Source of the DNA: Chitinophaga chungangae
GTDB lineage: Bacteria > Bacteroidota > Bacteroidia > Chitinophagales > Chitinophagaceae
Direction: 5' to 3'
DNA length: 64,000 nucleotides
NCBI RefSeq assembly: GCF_017742215.1
Contig: NZ_JAGHKP010000002.1
Location: 1,088,737-1,152,736 of the forward strand
Shown here: piece after piece, positions 37,057 through 46,583 of the stretch
Numbering within the stretch: position 1 is the first letter of the stretch
How the letters are laid out: the number at the start of each line of letters is the position of its first letter
The notes under the pieces: model-generated
What the model was told of the DNA's origin: nothing
The model's input: the letters and a program-made list of their open reading frames with translations, nothing else
The model's database searches: none
Translations under genes and position numbers: made by a program

Positions 37057-38463
37057 ATGTCGCACGTAATGTCGCGTACAAAAAAACTATTTACGCTTAT
37101 CAAAGAAGCCCTGAAAGGGGAAGAACGGGTATATACCGAAGGAAGCATCAACCGCGCGCTCATTTTGCTGGCCATCCCGATGGTGCTGGAAATGAGCATG
37201 GAATCGCTTTTCGCACTGGTAGACGCTTATTTTGTGGGTCACCTCGGCAAGGCGGCCATCGCCACCGTGGGGCTGACGGAATCGGTGCTGAGCCTTATTT
37301 ATGCATTGGCTTTCGGCATCAGCATGGCCGCAACCGCAATGGTAGCGCGCCGGATCGGGGAAAAAGACCCGGAAGGCGCGTCGAAGGGCGCGGTGCAGGC
37401 GCTGTACCTGGCGCTGGGATTTTCGCTCGTGGTGAGCATCGTGGGATTGATCTGGTCCCGGGAAATATTGCTGCTGATGGGTGCAGACGCGGCGATGGCG
37501 GAATACGGGCAGGGCTATACTAAAATCGCCATGGGCGGCAATGCGGTGATCGTGCTGCTGTTCATCATCAACGGAATTTTCCGCGGCGCCGGCGACGCCA
37601 GCATTGCCATGAAAAGCCTGGTACTAGCGAACGCCCTTAATATCGTGCTGTGCCCGCTGCTTATCTACGGCTGGGGGCCTCTGCCGCCGCTGGGGCTGGA
37701 AGGCGCGGCCATCGCCACCATGATCGGCCGCGGCACCGGGGTGGTCTACCAGGTGTATTACCTGTTGGGCGGTAAAAAAACGATCACCGTCAACTGGCGG
37801 CATATCAAGCCAAGGCTCCCCGTTATCCTGCAAATGATGAAACTGGCCGCGGGCGGTGCTTTGCAGATGCTGATCGGTTCCGCCAGCTGGATCTTCCTGA
37901 TGCGCATTATTTCGCAGTTCGGCGAAGACGCGATGGCCGGATATACTTACGCGATCCGCATCATCGTGTTCGCGATATTGCCGGCCTGGGGCCTTGCCAA
38001 TGCAGCAGCCACGCTGGTGGGGCAGAACCTGGGCGCGGGGGAGCCGGAAAGGGCTGAAAAAAGCGTCTGGAAAGCCGCTTACCTCAATATGTTTTTCCTC
38101 GGCGGCATTTCCGTGATCTTTATGGTGTTCGCGCCGGATATTTTACGCGTGTTCTCGCAGGACCCTGCCGTGCTGGCTTATGGCATCGAAGGGCTGCGGC
38201 TGATCAGCATCGGGTACGTGTTTTACGCTTTCGGCATGGTGATGGCGCAATCGTTTAACGGCGCCGGCGATACGAAAACGCCGACCTACATCAACCTGTT
38301 CGGTTTCTGGCTGCTGCAGATCCCGCTGGCCTACCTGCTGGCCATCGTGCTCAAATGGGGCCCCACCGGCGTATTCTGGGCCATCGTGATCGCCGAATCG
38401 TCCATAGCCGTAACGGCCATTATTATATTCCGGAGAGGGAACTGGAAGAAAGTAAAGGTTTAA
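37057..38463 (+). CDS. MATE-family multidrug/cation antiporter
   Basis: A 468-residue inner-membrane protein with about 12 hydrophobic helices in two related halves. The first half has SINRALILLAIPMVLEMSMESLFALVDAYFVGHLG and the second ILQMMKLAAGGALQMLIGSASWIFL, each with the family's typical patterns (ATVGLTESV; LVGQNLGAGEPERAEK). MATE proteins export drugs or other organic compounds in exchange for Na+ or H+. The N-terminus carries about 25 charged residues before the first helix. ATG at 37069 is an alternative start. The gene is probably monocistronic and has a palindromic candidate operator upstream. Confidence 0.94.
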   Translation: MSHVMSRTKKLFTLIKEALKGEERVYTEGSINRALILLAIPMVLEMSMESLFALVDAYFVGHLGKAAIATVGLTESVLSLIYALAFGISMAATAMVARRIGEKDPEGASKGAVQALYLALGFSLVVSIVGLIWSREILLLMGADAAMAEYGQGYTKIAMGGNAVIVLLFIINGIFRGAGDASIAMKSLVLANALNIVLCPLLIYGWGPLPPLGLEGAAIATMIGRGTGVVYQVYYLLGGKKTITVNWRHIKPRLPVILQMMKLAAGGALQMLIGSASWIFLMRIISQFGEDAMAGYTYAIRIIVFAILPAWGLANAAATLVGQNLGAGEPERAEKSVWKAAYLNMFFLGGISVIFMVFAPDILRVFSQDPAVLAYGIEGLRLISIGYVFYAFGMVMAQSFNGAGDTKTPTYINLFGFWLLQIPLAYLLAIVLKWGPTGVFWAIVIAESSIAVTAIIIFRRGNWKKVKV

Positions 38464-38475
38464 TAGCGAATTTGT

Positions 38476-38483
38476 TACATTTG
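38476..38483 (+). promoter_or_regulatory. Candidate -7 promoter element for the PfkB kinase gene
   Basis: TACATTTG matches TAnnTTTG and lies 31 bp before the ATG, right after the MATE stop codon. This suggests the kinase has its own promoter. A -33 element is not clear. Confidence 0.5.
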
Positions 38484-38514
38484 CTGCGTTTTTAAACCTC
38501 TAATCTTTTTATAC

Positions 38515-39438
38515 ATGTCTCTTACCGTAGTGGGCACCATGGCGTTCGACGATATCGAAACGCCGTTCGGGAAATCAGATAAGATCGTGGGCGGTTCCGC
38601 CTCATATATCGCATGGGCGGCTTCCAATTTTGTGCAGCCCATAAACCAGGTGTCTGTGATCGGGGGAGATTTTCCCCAGGAAGAACTGACCGCCCTCGTC
38701 AACCGCGGTGTTGCGATGGACGGTGTGCAGGTGAAAAAAGATGAAAAATCTTTTTACTGGGCCGGCCGCTACCACCTGGACATGAACTCGCGCGATACGC
38801 TGGTGACGGAACTGAACGTACTGGCGGATTTCCAGCCGGTGATCCCGCCATCTTACCAGGGCAGCGAATTCCTGATCCTCGGCAACCTCACCCCGCAGGT
38901 GCAGATGAGCGTGATCAACCAGATGAACCCGCGCCCGAAGCTGATCGTAATGGATACGATGAACTTCTGGATGGACGTGGCGCTGGAAGACCTGCTCAAA
39001 ACCCTCAAAATGGTGGATGTGCTGATGGTGAACGACAGTGAAGCCCGCCAGCTGACCGGTGAATTTTCCATCGTAAAAGCGGCGAAAAAGATCCTGACCA
39101 TGGGCCCGAAATACCTGATCATCAAAAAAGGCGAACACGGCGCGTTGCTGTTCCATGAAAATCATGTGTTTTTTGCGCCCGCCCTGCCGCTGGATGAAGT
39201 ATTCGATCCCACCGGCGCGGGAGACACTTTTGCGGGCGGATTTGTAGGCCACCTCGCCAAAACAAAGGATATTTCCTTCGAGAACATGAAAACCGCGATC
39301 ATCGTAGGTTCCGCCATGGCTTCTTTCTGCGTGGAAAAATTCGGCGCACAGAAGCTGCGGGAGATCACGAAAGAGGATATCAGCGCGAGGCTCGAACAGT
39401 TCGTTCAGCTCGTGAATTTCGATATCGACCTGGTGTAG
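38515..39438 (+). CDS. PfkB-family carbohydrate/nucleoside kinase
   Basis: A 307-residue ribokinase-fold enzyme. It carries the N-terminal GGSASYIAWAASNF substrate-binding glycine motif and the C-terminal signature DPTGAGDTFAGGFVGHL with the catalytic Asp in GAGD. It transfers phosphate from ATP to a sugar or nucleoside; the lid region (FYWAGRYHLDMNSRDTLVTELN) does not identify the substrate. A likely own promoter sits at 38476, and a terminator lies downstream, so it appears to be a single-gene unit. Confidence 0.9.
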   Translation: MSLTVVGTMAFDDIETPFGKSDKIVGGSASYIAWAASNFVQPINQVSVIGGDFPQEELTALVNRGVAMDGVQVKKDEKSFYWAGRYHLDMNSRDTLVTELNVLADFQPVIPPSYQGSEFLILGNLTPQVQMSVINQMNPRPKLIVMDTMNFWMDVALEDLLKTLKMVDVLMVNDSEARQLTGEFSIVKAAKKILTMGPKYLIIKKGEHGALLFHENHVFFAPALPLDEVFDPTGAGDTFAGGFVGHLAKTKDISFENMKTAIIVGSAMASFCVEKFGAQKLREITKEDISARLEQFVQLVNFDIDLV

Positions 39439-39464
39439 CCGGTTTCATAAACGGCTTAGCATAA

Positions 39465-39497
39465 AAAGAGCGCGCAAATACTGCACGCTCTTTTTTT
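39465..39497. terminator. Terminator between the PfkB kinase and the S1/P1 nuclease genes
   Basis: AAAGAGCGCGCA / TGCACGCTCTTT with one mismatch, followed by a T-run. It serves the plus-strand kinase gene. The A-run on the other side would also allow minus-strand termination. Confidence 0.8.
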
Positions 39498-39594
39498 ATT
39501 AAAAAAGTATTTAATAATTCTTTCACGGGAATGCCCCGCCAGATAAGCTCTTCGGGGGCAGATGTTGTATATGAAAGGAAGTATTTAAGAACTT

Positions 39595-40395
39595 TTACCG
39601 GTAAATATCGTTCAACACTTTCGCCAGCCTGAGACCGCCTTTCAGCAGCTGGTTGTTCAGGTCGTTCACGAACACATAATTATAACGGTAGCTCAGTTTC
39701 GCGCCGTTGGGGGAGCCGTCGTACACTTTGTCTGACAGTATATGCGACTGGTACATCCAGTCGGGAATGCCGCCGGACTGCATGGTTTTTACATCGGCGG
39801 GCGTTACCACGCGGGTGAGGATGTTGGTGTATTCGGTATAGCTGTACTGCTGGAAATCGATGAGGTATTCATCCCAGACCTTATGAAGATTGGTAGGCCG
39901 GTCGAACCAGCTGAGCTGCACCTTGTTGCCGCCCATGTCTTCGTCGCGGCCCACGTGCAGGGGCTGGTGCATGTCGCCGATCATATGCACGAGAAAGGCG
40001 AGGGCGAAACGTTTGCGCGCGGGCGTGGTGGAAGCTGTTTTAAGCTCTTTGATCATGGCGAGCGTCTGGCTGTAGAGGTTTTCGCCTTTTGTTTCTTTCA
40101 GCAGCCGGTCGAATTCCTGGCGGGAAATATGGCCGGGAAAATCGAGGTAATGCCAGCTGGAAGTATGGTTATACTGCCCGGTGGTGTCGGATTTGATGAA
40201 ATCGGGCCAGTTGGCGATCATGGCCAGGCTTTCTTTGCCGATAATTTTGCTGACGCCGAGTTTGGCTTTGGCGGTCAGGTAAAAAGACGCGATTTCCGCT
40301 GTAACTCTGTGTCCTGTGGAGCCCCAGGCATTCGCCCGGATACTGCCGGCCAGCATGATGGCTGCCAGCGCCAGGCCGAAAAAGTGTTTCTTCAT
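39595..40395 (-). CDS. Secreted S1/P1-type zinc-dependent nuclease
   Basis: A 266-residue protein with a signal peptide (MKKHFFGLALAAIMLAGSIRANA). The mature N-terminus is Trp24, which supplies a zinc ligand in this family (AWGSTGHR, with His29). Further zinc ligands are visible in ANWPDFIKSD, SSWHYLDFP, FLVHMIGDMHQPLH and NLHKVWDEYLID. S1/P1 enzymes cut single-stranded DNA and RNA and release 5' nucleotides and often 3'-phosphate. It is likely periplasmic or extracellular, serving phosphate or nucleotide scavenging. It is a single gene, divergent from uvrB. Confidence 0.94.
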   Translation of the reverse strand: MKKHFFGLALAAIMLAGSIRANAWGSTGHRVTAEIASFYLTAKAKLGVSKIIGKESLAMIANWPDFIKSDTTGQYNHTSSWHYLDFPGHISRQEFDRLLKETKGENLYSQTLAMIKELKTASTTPARKRFALAFLVHMIGDMHQPLHVGRDEDMGGNKVQLSWFDRPTNLHKVWDEYLIDFQQYSYTEYTNILTRVVTPADVKTMQSGGIPDWMYQSHILSDKVYDGSPNGAKLSYRYNYVFVNDLNNQLLKGGLRLAKVLNDIYR

Positions 40396-40525
40396 GTAAA
40401 CAGGTTTGTCGAAATTTGTACCCGAATTTCGGACGGAAAATCTGAATTGAGAACAGAAAACTTTAACAAGTTATTCCCCCGATAAAATCCGACATTCGTT
40501 TTCCCGGATACAAAATCAGTAATTT

Positions 40526-42574
40526 ATGCCTTTTAAACTCCAGGCTCCATATAAACCCGCCGGCGACCAGCCCGCAGCCATCCATCAACTGACGGAAGGG
40601 CTGCAGGACGGGGAGCTCGCTCAAACCCTGCTGGGTGTTACCGGCTCGGGCAAAACGTTCACCATCGCCAATGTGATACAGAACACGCAGAAGCCCACGC
40701 TGGTGCTGACGCATAATAAAACCCTCGTAGCCCAGCTCTATGGCGAGTTCCGGCAGTTTTTCCCGGAAAACGCCGTGGAATATTTCGTGAGTTATTACGA
40801 CTATTACCAGCCGGAAGCCTACATGCCGGTGAGCGATACGTATATCGAAAAAGACCTCGCCATCAACGAAGAACTGGATAAATTGAGGCTGAGAGCCACG
40901 TCGAGCCTGCTTTCCGGCAGGCGGGACATTATCGTGGTGGCCAGCGTGTCCTGCATTTACGGCATGGGTAACCCGACCGACTTCGAAAACGGGATCATCC
41001 GCATCCACAAAGGGCTCACCATCGGGCGCAACACGCTGCTGCACGGGCTGGTAAACGCTTTATACAGCCGCACCACCGGCGATTTTAACCGCGGCAACTT
41101 CAGGGTGCAGGGCGATACGGTGGACATTAACCTGCCATACGTGGATTACGGCTACCGCATCACGTTCTTCGGAGACGAGATCGAAGAGATCGAAAGTTTC
41201 GACGTGAGCAACGGCAAACGCATCGGCGTGCTGGAAACGGCCGCCATTTTCCCCGCAAACCTTTACCTGGCGCCGAAAGACCTGATGGTGCAGATCCTGC
41301 ACGAAATACAGGACGAATTGGCCGCGCAGGTGGAATATTTTAAAGCCGAAGGCAAGCTCATCGAAGCGCAGCGTTTATCCGAGCGCGTGAATTACGACAT
41401 AGAAATGATCCGGGAGCTGGGATATTGCAGCGGTATCGAGAACTATTCGCGGTTCCTGGACAGGCGCAGGCCCGGAACACGGCCTTTTTGCCTGCTGGAT
41501 TATTTTCCGAAAGATTTCCTGCTGGTGATAGACGAAAGCCACGTAACCATTCCGCAGGTGAGCGGGATGTACGGCGGCGACCGCTCGCGCAAGCTGACGC
41601 TGGTAGACTACGGATTCCGCCTGCCCAGCGCGCTGGACAACCGGCCGCTGAACTTCCATGAATTCGAAAACCTGCTGAACCAGACGATTTTTGTAAGCGC
41701 CACCCCCGGCGAATACGAACTGAAACAAACCGAAGGCGTCGTAGTGGAACAGGTGGTAAGGCCCACCGGCCTGCTGGACCCGCCGATCGAAGTGCGGCCG
41801 AGCAAAAACCAGGTAGACGACCTGCTGGACGAGATCGACAAACGCGTGCTGAAAGGCGACCGTGTGCTGGTGACCACGCTTACCAAACGCATGGCCGAGG
41901 AAATGGACAAATACCTGCATCGTATCAATATAAAAAGCCGGTATATCCACTCCGAAGTGGATACGCTGGACAGGGTGGAAATCCTGCGCGACCTGCGGCT
42001 GGGGAATATCGACGTGCTGGTAGGGGTGAACCTGCTGAGGGAAGGGCTTGATCTGCCCGAAGTGTCGTTGGTGGCGATCCTGGATGCGGACAAAGAAGGA
42101 TTTTTGCGGGACGAGCGTTCACTGACGCAGACAGCGGGCCGTGCGGCGAGGAATGTGGACGGTTTGGTCATTTTTTATGCGGATAAGATCACCGACAGCA
42201 TGCAGCGCACGATCGACGAGACGGACCGCAGGCGGGAAAAGCAGCGCAAATACAATGAGATTCATGGTATTGTGCCGAAAACGGTGAAAAAATCGAAAGA
42301 GCAGATCATGGGGCAAACGTCTGTATTGTCTATCCGCAGCTTCGACGAGAGCAGCCCGTACGCCGTGCACGATGAAATGGCCGTGGTGGCGGACGAAGGA
42401 GTTGTTTTTAACCAGAATACGATCCAGAGCATTCCGCAGATGGAAAAATCGATCCAGCGGGTGCGGAAGGAGATGGAAAAGGCGGCGAAAGACCTGGATT
42501 TTATGGAAGCGGCCCGTTTGCGCGACCAGATGTTTTCCATGCAGCAGGAACTGGAGAATATGAAGCGGAAATAG
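40526..42574 (+). CDS. uvrB: UvrABC nucleotide-excision repair subunit B
   Basis: A 682-residue, full-length UvrB. Walker A is GVTGSGKT (37-44), the damage-sensing beta-hairpin is [12 protein letters not shown], and DESHV is the Walker B region of helicase motif II. The helicase motifs [30 protein letters not shown] and QTAGRAARN are intact. The C-terminal UVR domain ([20 protein letters not shown]) binds UvrC and UvrA. It loads onto damaged DNA with UvrA and recruits UvrC. No SOS-box-like motif was recognised upstream. uvrA and uvrC are not in the window, which is normal. Confidence 0.98.
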   Translation: MPFKLQAPYKPAGDQPAAIHQLTEGLQDGELAQTLLGVTGSGKTFTIANVIQNTQKPTLVLTHNKTLVAQLYGEFRQFFPENAVEYFVSYYDYYQPEAYMPVSDTYIEKDLAINEELDKLRLRATSSLLSGRRDIIVVASVSCIYGMGNPTDFENGIIRIHKGLTIGRNTLLHGLVNALYSRTTGDFNRGNFRVQGDTVDINLPYVDYGYRITFFGDEIEEIESFDVSNGKRIGVLETAAIFPANLYLAPKDLMVQILHEIQDELAAQVEYFKAEGKLIEAQRLSERVNYDIEMIRELGYCSGIENYSRFLDRRRPGTRPFCLLDYFPKDFLLVIDESHVTIPQVSGMYGGDRSRKLTLVDYGFRLPSALDNRPLNFHEFENLLNQTIFVSATPGEYELKQTEGVVVEQVVRPTGLLDPPIEVRPSKNQVDDLLDEIDKRVLKGDRVLVTTLTKRMAEEMDKYLHRINIKSRYIHSEVDTLDRVEILRDLRLGNIDVLVGVNLLREGLDLPEVSLVAILDADKEGFLRDERSLTQTAGRAARNVDGLVIFYADKITDSMQRTIDETDRRREKQRKYNEIHGIVPKTVKKSKEQIMGQTSVLSIRSFDESSPYAVHDEMAVVADEGVVFNQNTIQSIPQMEKSIQRVRKEMEKAAKDLDFMEAARLRDQMFSMQQELENMKRK

Positions 42575-42620
42575 TTGCTGAAACAACAAACATTAAATAG
42601 AATTATTTGTAATATGAATG

Positions 42621-42660
42621 AAGGGATAGTCCTGTTTTTCGATAAACAGTATTATCCCTT
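42621..42660 (+). terminator. Stem-loop downstream of uvrB
   Basis: AAGGGATA / TATCCCTT (8 bp) with an inner stem CTGTTT / AAACAG. An AT-rich stretch follows rather than a clean T-run, so it is a weaker terminator call. Confidence 0.55.
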
Positions 42661-42989
42661 ATTATATTTAAATCCTTTATGGTCAAGTCTTTCGGGGCAT
42701 TTTTCCAAATTTACGGTAGCACATTCATACCGCCGGATTAGATTTTCGTAATTTGTTGATCGTATATGCTTTAATTCGTTGATAAATAGCTAATTATACT
42801 CCATTTTCAGCCCTTCTTTACCCTTCCATATTACCCAAAAACATAATTTATATTATTACTAATCGATATATGATTGTTTTTGGAGCCCCATATTTCCCCA
42901 TATTTTCAAAGTTTTCCAATTTTCGGGCCTTCTATTTGAGGTTTTAAATCACCTGCCTACTTTTATTACGAAATTTAAAACGATACGCT
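42661..42989. other. AT-rich region upstream of amtB
   Basis: No gene is visible. It contains a 9-bp inverted repeat CCAAAAACA (42835) / TGTTTTTGG (42875) and a repeated CCCATATTT near 42887. The amtB promoter must lie here, but no complete TAnnTTTG box was found. Confidence 0.45.
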
Positions 42990-44375
42990 ATGAAGAAAAT
43001 TTCATTTCAGGATTATCTGCCATTCATATTTTTGACTGCGCTTGCAGTAATTGGCATCTTTTTTCCAACAGTGCCTACTTTTTCTGACGCAAGCAAGTAC
43101 AACGCGGCAGATGTTGCCTGGATTCTGGTGGCAACTACCCTCGTATTCTTAATGACGCCTGGTCTCTCCTTCTTTTACGGAGGTATGGTGAACAAAAAGA
43201 ATGTGATCTCTACCATGATGCAAAGCTTTATCGCGACCGGCCTCATCAGCATTATCTGGGTGGTGGTTGGCTTCAGCCTTGCATTCGGCGAATCCCAGGG
43301 CGGCCTGATCGGTAGCCCCACCACTTACTTTTTCTTTAATGGCGTAGGTTCCGGGCAGCCCTGGGGCACTATTCCCTTATTATTGTTCGCGCTGTTCCAG
43401 CTGAAGTTCGCCGTGATCACCCCCGCCCTCGTGGTTGGCGCCGTGGCCGAGCGTATCCGCTTCACTTCCTACGTACTGTTCATGGTACTGTTCAGCCTCC
43501 TGGTGTATGCGCCCATTGCACACTGGACATGGCATTCTGAAGGCATTCTCTTTAAACTCGGCGTGCTCGACTTCGCGGGTGGTACCGTGGTACATATTTC
43601 CGCAGGTTGCGCGGCCCTCGCAGGCGCCATCGTGCTGAAACGCCGTAAGGACCACATCCAGAAAAAAGAACTGCAGCCCGCCAATATTCCTTTCGTACTG
43701 ATCGGTACCGGCCTGCTCTGGTTCGGCTGGTTCGGTTTCAACGCAGGTTCTTCACTGGCTGCAAACGGCCTCGCCGTTTCCGCTTTCGCTGCTACCAACA
43801 CTGCTACTGCCGCTGCCGGTCTCTCCTGGATCTTCTTCGACGTGATCCGCGGCCGCAAACCTTCCATGCTCGGTTTCTGTATCGGCGCTGTAGTTGGTCT
43901 CGTTGCCATCACGCCCGCCGCCGGTTATGTGGGTGTTCCCCAAAGCCTTTTCATCGGCTTCGTTGCAGCGATCATCTCTAACCTGGTGGTTCATTTCAAA
44001 AACAAATCATCCATCGACGATACGCTGGACGTATTCCCCTGCCATGGTGTAGGCGGTATGACCGGCATGCTGCTCACAGGCGTGTTCGCTTCCACCGCTA
44101 TCAACCCTGCCGCGGCAGATGGTTGGGCTTACGGAAACTTCAGCCTGTTCTACAAACAAGTGCTCGGCCTGCTGCTGGTGGTAGCTTACAGCTTCACCGT
44201 ATCCTGGGCTATCTTCAAGCTGATCAATTTCATTCACCCGCTGCGCGTATCTGAGGAAGAAGAAGAGCTCGGCCTGGACGTTACCCAGCACAACGAGATC
44301 TACCATCCGAACATGATGAGCATCAACGGCAATGGCAAGATCGCCGAGGAAGAAGTAGGTGTTCAGCACCACTAG
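42990..44375 (+). CDS. amtB: Ammonium transporter of the Amt/Rh family
   Basis: A 461-residue inner-membrane channel with 11-12 helices. The family motifs are present: WILVATTLVFLMTPGLSFFYGGMV near the N-terminus, FAGGTVVHISAGCAALAGA with the first conserved pore histidine, and PCHGVGGMTGMLL with the second. It conducts ammonium or ammonia into the cell and is normally gated by a P-II protein. No glnK gene is adjacent, which is unusual for bacterial amtB. The C-terminal tail, including a conserved-looking LGLDVTQHNEIYHP, is the expected P-II docking region. The gene is followed by a porin-like gene, a pairing often seen in Bacteroidota. Confidence 0.96.
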   Translation: MKKISFQDYLPFIFLTALAVIGIFFPTVPTFSDASKYNAADVAWILVATTLVFLMTPGLSFFYGGMVNKKNVISTMMQSFIATGLISIIWVVVGFSLAFGESQGGLIGSPTTYFFFNGVGSGQPWGTIPLLLFALFQLKFAVITPALVVGAVAERIRFTSYVLFMVLFSLLVYAPIAHWTWHSEGILFKLGVLDFAGGTVVHISAGCAALAGAIVLKRRKDHIQKKELQPANIPFVLIGTGLLWFGWFGFNAGSSLAANGLAVSAFAATNTATAAAGLSWIFFDVIRGRKPSMLGFCIGAVVGLVAITPAAGYVGVPQSLFIGFVAAIISNLVVHFKNKSSIDDTLDVFPCHGVGGMTGMLLTGVFASTAINPAAADGWAYGNFSLFYKQVLGLLLVVAYSFTVSWAIFKLINFIHPLRVSEEEEELGLDVTQHNEIYHPNMMSINGNGKIAEEEVGVQHH

Positions 44376-44443
44376 TCCTTACATCCCTTACAATTTTTAT
44401 CAACCAGTATACTTAGTTTTTTTGTTTGATCCGGAATTATTGT

Positions 44444-44497
44444 TTGTCGCCACGGTAGCCGAAAAACGCCGTGGCGGCAAGCGGTCCGGACCCGCTT
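44444..44497. other. Stem-loops between amtB and the porin-like gene
   Basis: TTGTCGCCACGG / CCGTGGCGGCAA form a 12-bp stem with one mismatch at 44444-44480. A GC-rich palindromic segment centred on GGTCCGGACC follows directly (to 44497). There is no T-run. It may be an mRNA-processing or partial-termination element that uncouples expression of the two genes. Confidence 0.45.
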
Positions 44498-44578
44498 TGC
44501 CCCGGCCGAATCAGCGCCTTAACGTAAAATCAGCAGCCATTCGACGATCATTTTATTAACCAATTTTCTAAAATTCCC

Positions 44579-45634
44579 ATGATGATGAGAAAAAGTTTAT
44601 TCGCAATCCTGGCTGTCTTGTTCGCTATGTCTGCCCAGGCCCAGGATTCCTTACGCTTACTGCCTCCCGGTTTTAAACTGTCCGGTTCCGCCGACGTGTA
44701 TTATAAATACAATTTCAACGAAAGCACCGACGGTAAGACCAGTTTTACCAATACGCACAATTCTTTCGAATTGAACATGATCTCCCTCAAGCTGGAAAGC
44801 TCCTTCAAAAATGTGGGCATGGTGGCGGATATCGGTTTCGGTAAAAGAGCGGAAGACTTCTCTTACAACGACGACAAAACCCGTCTCGCCATCAAACAGC
44901 TGTACATTTCCTATGCGCCGGCCGAATGGCTGAAATTCACCATGGGCAGCTATTCCACGCATGTGGGCTACGAACTGGTAGACGCTTACGCCAACAGGAA
45001 CTACAGCATGTCATATATGTTTTCCTATGGGCCCTTCTTCCACACCGGGGTAAAGGCAGATTTGACGTTCGGGTCGCACAGCTTCATGGTGGGGGTGTTT
45101 AACCCGACGGATTTCAAATCCGCCACCTGGGGTGGGATCAAATTCATCGGCGCACAGTATGGATTTGCGCCTTCCAGCGTGCCGTTCAAGTTTTACCTGA
45201 ACTATATCGGCGGCAGGGATACATTCCAGACCCGCAACGACCAGCTGGACGCGGTGATCACTTATCAGCTTACGCCCAAGTTCGGCCTCGGTTACAACGG
45301 TACGTACTCCATGTATAAGAACGGCGTGAACACGAACTGGTACGGTTCCGCGCTGTACCTGAACTACGACCCGGTTGAAAGCCTGGGCTTCACGCTGCGC
45401 GGCGAGTATTTCGGCGATAAAGACAACATCAAAGTATATACTGATAAACTGGAATATCCTGAAGGCGGGAACATTTTCGCCCTCACGCTTTCCGCTCAGT
45501 ACAAGGTAGGCGGCTTTACGCTGATCCCCGAGGTGCGGTTCGACAGCGGATCGAAAGACGTGTTCTTCGACAAGAACGATGCGCCGAAAAGCTCTTCAGC
45601 CAACGTTTTGCTGGCGGCGATCTATAAATTCTGA
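44579..45634 (+). CDS. Porin-like outer-membrane beta-barrel protein (OmpL-like, bbp2 type)
   Basis: A 351-residue protein with a signal peptide (MMMRKSLFAILAVLFAMSAQAQ) and a series of amphipathic strands ending in the aromatic C-terminus LLAAIYKF, as in outer-membrane barrels. Internal patterns (LSGSADVYYKYNFNES; HNSFELNMISLKLESSFKNVGMVADIGFG; GAQYGFAPSSVPFKFYLNYIGG) match the putative beta-barrel porin-2 family. Because it follows amtB, it may let ammonium or small nitrogen compounds through the outer membrane, but that is inference from position. The ATG is repeated three times at the start, so the exact initiator is uncertain by 6 bases. Confidence 0.85.
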   Translation: MMMRKSLFAILAVLFAMSAQAQDSLRLLPPGFKLSGSADVYYKYNFNESTDGKTSFTNTHNSFELNMISLKLESSFKNVGMVADIGFGKRAEDFSYNDDKTRLAIKQLYISYAPAEWLKFTMGSYSTHVGYELVDAYANRNYSMSYMFSYGPFFHTGVKADLTFGSHSFMVGVFNPTDFKSATWGGIKFIGAQYGFAPSSVPFKFYLNYIGGRDTFQTRNDQLDAVITYQLTPKFGLGYNGTYSMYKNGVNTNWYGSALYLNYDPVESLGFTLRGEYFGDKDNIKVYTDKLEYPEGGNIFALTLSAQYKVGGFTLIPEVRFDSGSKDVFFDKNDAPKSSSANVLLAAIYKF

Positions 45635-45686
45635 CCTTAATTTACAGGCTCATATAATAAGGTTTAACACGACCACAATGCTTCGG

Positions 45687-45714
45687 AGGCCGGTTATTTT
45701 AGCCGGCCTTTTTT
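45687..45714 (+). terminator. Terminator of the porin-like gene
   Basis: AGGCCGG / CCGGCCT stem around TTATTTTAG, followed by six T. Confidence 0.85.
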
Positions 45715-45717
45715 ATG

Positions 45718-45766
45718 CTCCTGTTTTGCCCGGCGGAAAATTTCCGCTTGGCAAACAGGAGTTTTT
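45718..45766 (+). terminator. Second, longer hairpin terminator
   Basis: CTCCTGTTTTGCC pairs with GGCAAACAGGAG (one bulged T), and inside it GCGGAAA pairs with TTTCCGC. GTTTTT follows. It lies 4 bp after the first terminator, so together they should block read-through into the DUF2461 gene almost completely. Confidence 0.8.
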
Positions 45767-45798
45767 GTATCTTTTTGCGCCCAAATGGGGGTAAAATT

Positions 45799-46461
45799 AT
45801 GCTACAACGTTCCACATTGAAATTCCTGAAAGACCTGAGGCAACATAACGAGAAGCCCTGGTTCGACGATAACAAAACCCATTATCAGCAGGCGAAAGAG
45901 GATTTCGAGAGCCTTACCCGGCAGTTGATAGACGGTTTGGCGCGCATAGACCCGGCGATGGAATCGTTGCAGGTCAAAGATTGTGTGTTCAGGATATACA
46001 AAGACGTTCGCTTCTCGAAAGACAAAACGCCTTACAAAACCAATATGGGCGCGTATTTCGCAAAGGGCGGCAAAAAGAGCCCTTATGCGGGATATTATTT
46101 CCAGCTGGAGCCGGGCGGAAACAGTTTTGTAGCGGGCGGCCTCTGGATGCCCGAAGCGCCGGTGCTCAAAAAAGTGCGGCAGGAAATCGATTATAATTTT
46201 GAAGAGTTTCAGGGCATCGTTGGCCAGAAAGACTTTATCCGCGTATTCGGCAAAGTGAACGGCGATTCGCTGAAGTCGGCTCCGCAGGGTTATCACGAAG
46301 ACAATCCGGCGATTGCATATATTAAACTGAAAAGCCTGGTGGTGAATTCAGGCTTTACTGATGAAGAAACGATCCAGCCGACATTAGTTAGGGAAATACT
46401 CAAAAAATTCGCGGTGATGCAACCCTTTATCAATTTTCTCAATCACGCGCAGGACGAATAA
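45799..46461 (+). CDS. DUF2461 domain-containing protein
   Basis: A 220-residue protein. The frame is open from 45715 through the terminator hairpin, but the ATG at 45799 gives the conserved family start (MLQRSTLKFLKDLRQHNEKPWFDDNK). The core motifs are VFRIYKDVRFSKDKTPYKTNMGAYFAKGGKKSPYAGYYFQLEPGGNSFVAGG and GYHEDNPAIAYIKLKS. DUF2461 (TIGR02453) is widespread and has no established function. There is no signal peptide, so it is cytoplasmic. It is a single gene following a strong double terminator. Confidence 0.9.
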   Translation: MLQRSTLKFLKDLRQHNEKPWFDDNKTHYQQAKEDFESLTRQLIDGLARIDPAMESLQVKDCVFRIYKDVRFSKDKTPYKTNMGAYFAKGGKKSPYAGYYFQLEPGGNSFVAGGLWMPEAPVLKKVRQEIDYNFEEFQGIVGQKDFIRVFGKVNGDSLKSAPQGYHEDNPAIAYIKLKSLVVNSGFTDEETIQPTLVREILKKFAVMQPFINFLNHAQDE

Positions 46462-46481
46462 TGGCCTTTTTTGCCTCCCGG

Positions 46482-46532
46482 ACTAGTTACCGGAGAAAAA
46501 CTCTTTTTGGGGAAGTTCTTCCGGCAACTAGT
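46482..46532. other. Long inverted repeat downstream of the DUF2461 gene
   Basis: ACTAGTTACCGGA and TCCGGCAACTAGT are 13-bp arms with one mismatch around a 25-base loop that contains AAAAACTCTTTTT. It is 20 bp after the DUF2461 stop. The ACTAGT ends and long arms are unusual for a terminator, and no simple T-run follows. Confidence 0.5.
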
Positions 46533-46583
46533 GTCAATACCAATACATGAACAGGACAGAAACAGTTGGAAGAAAACAGTAAA

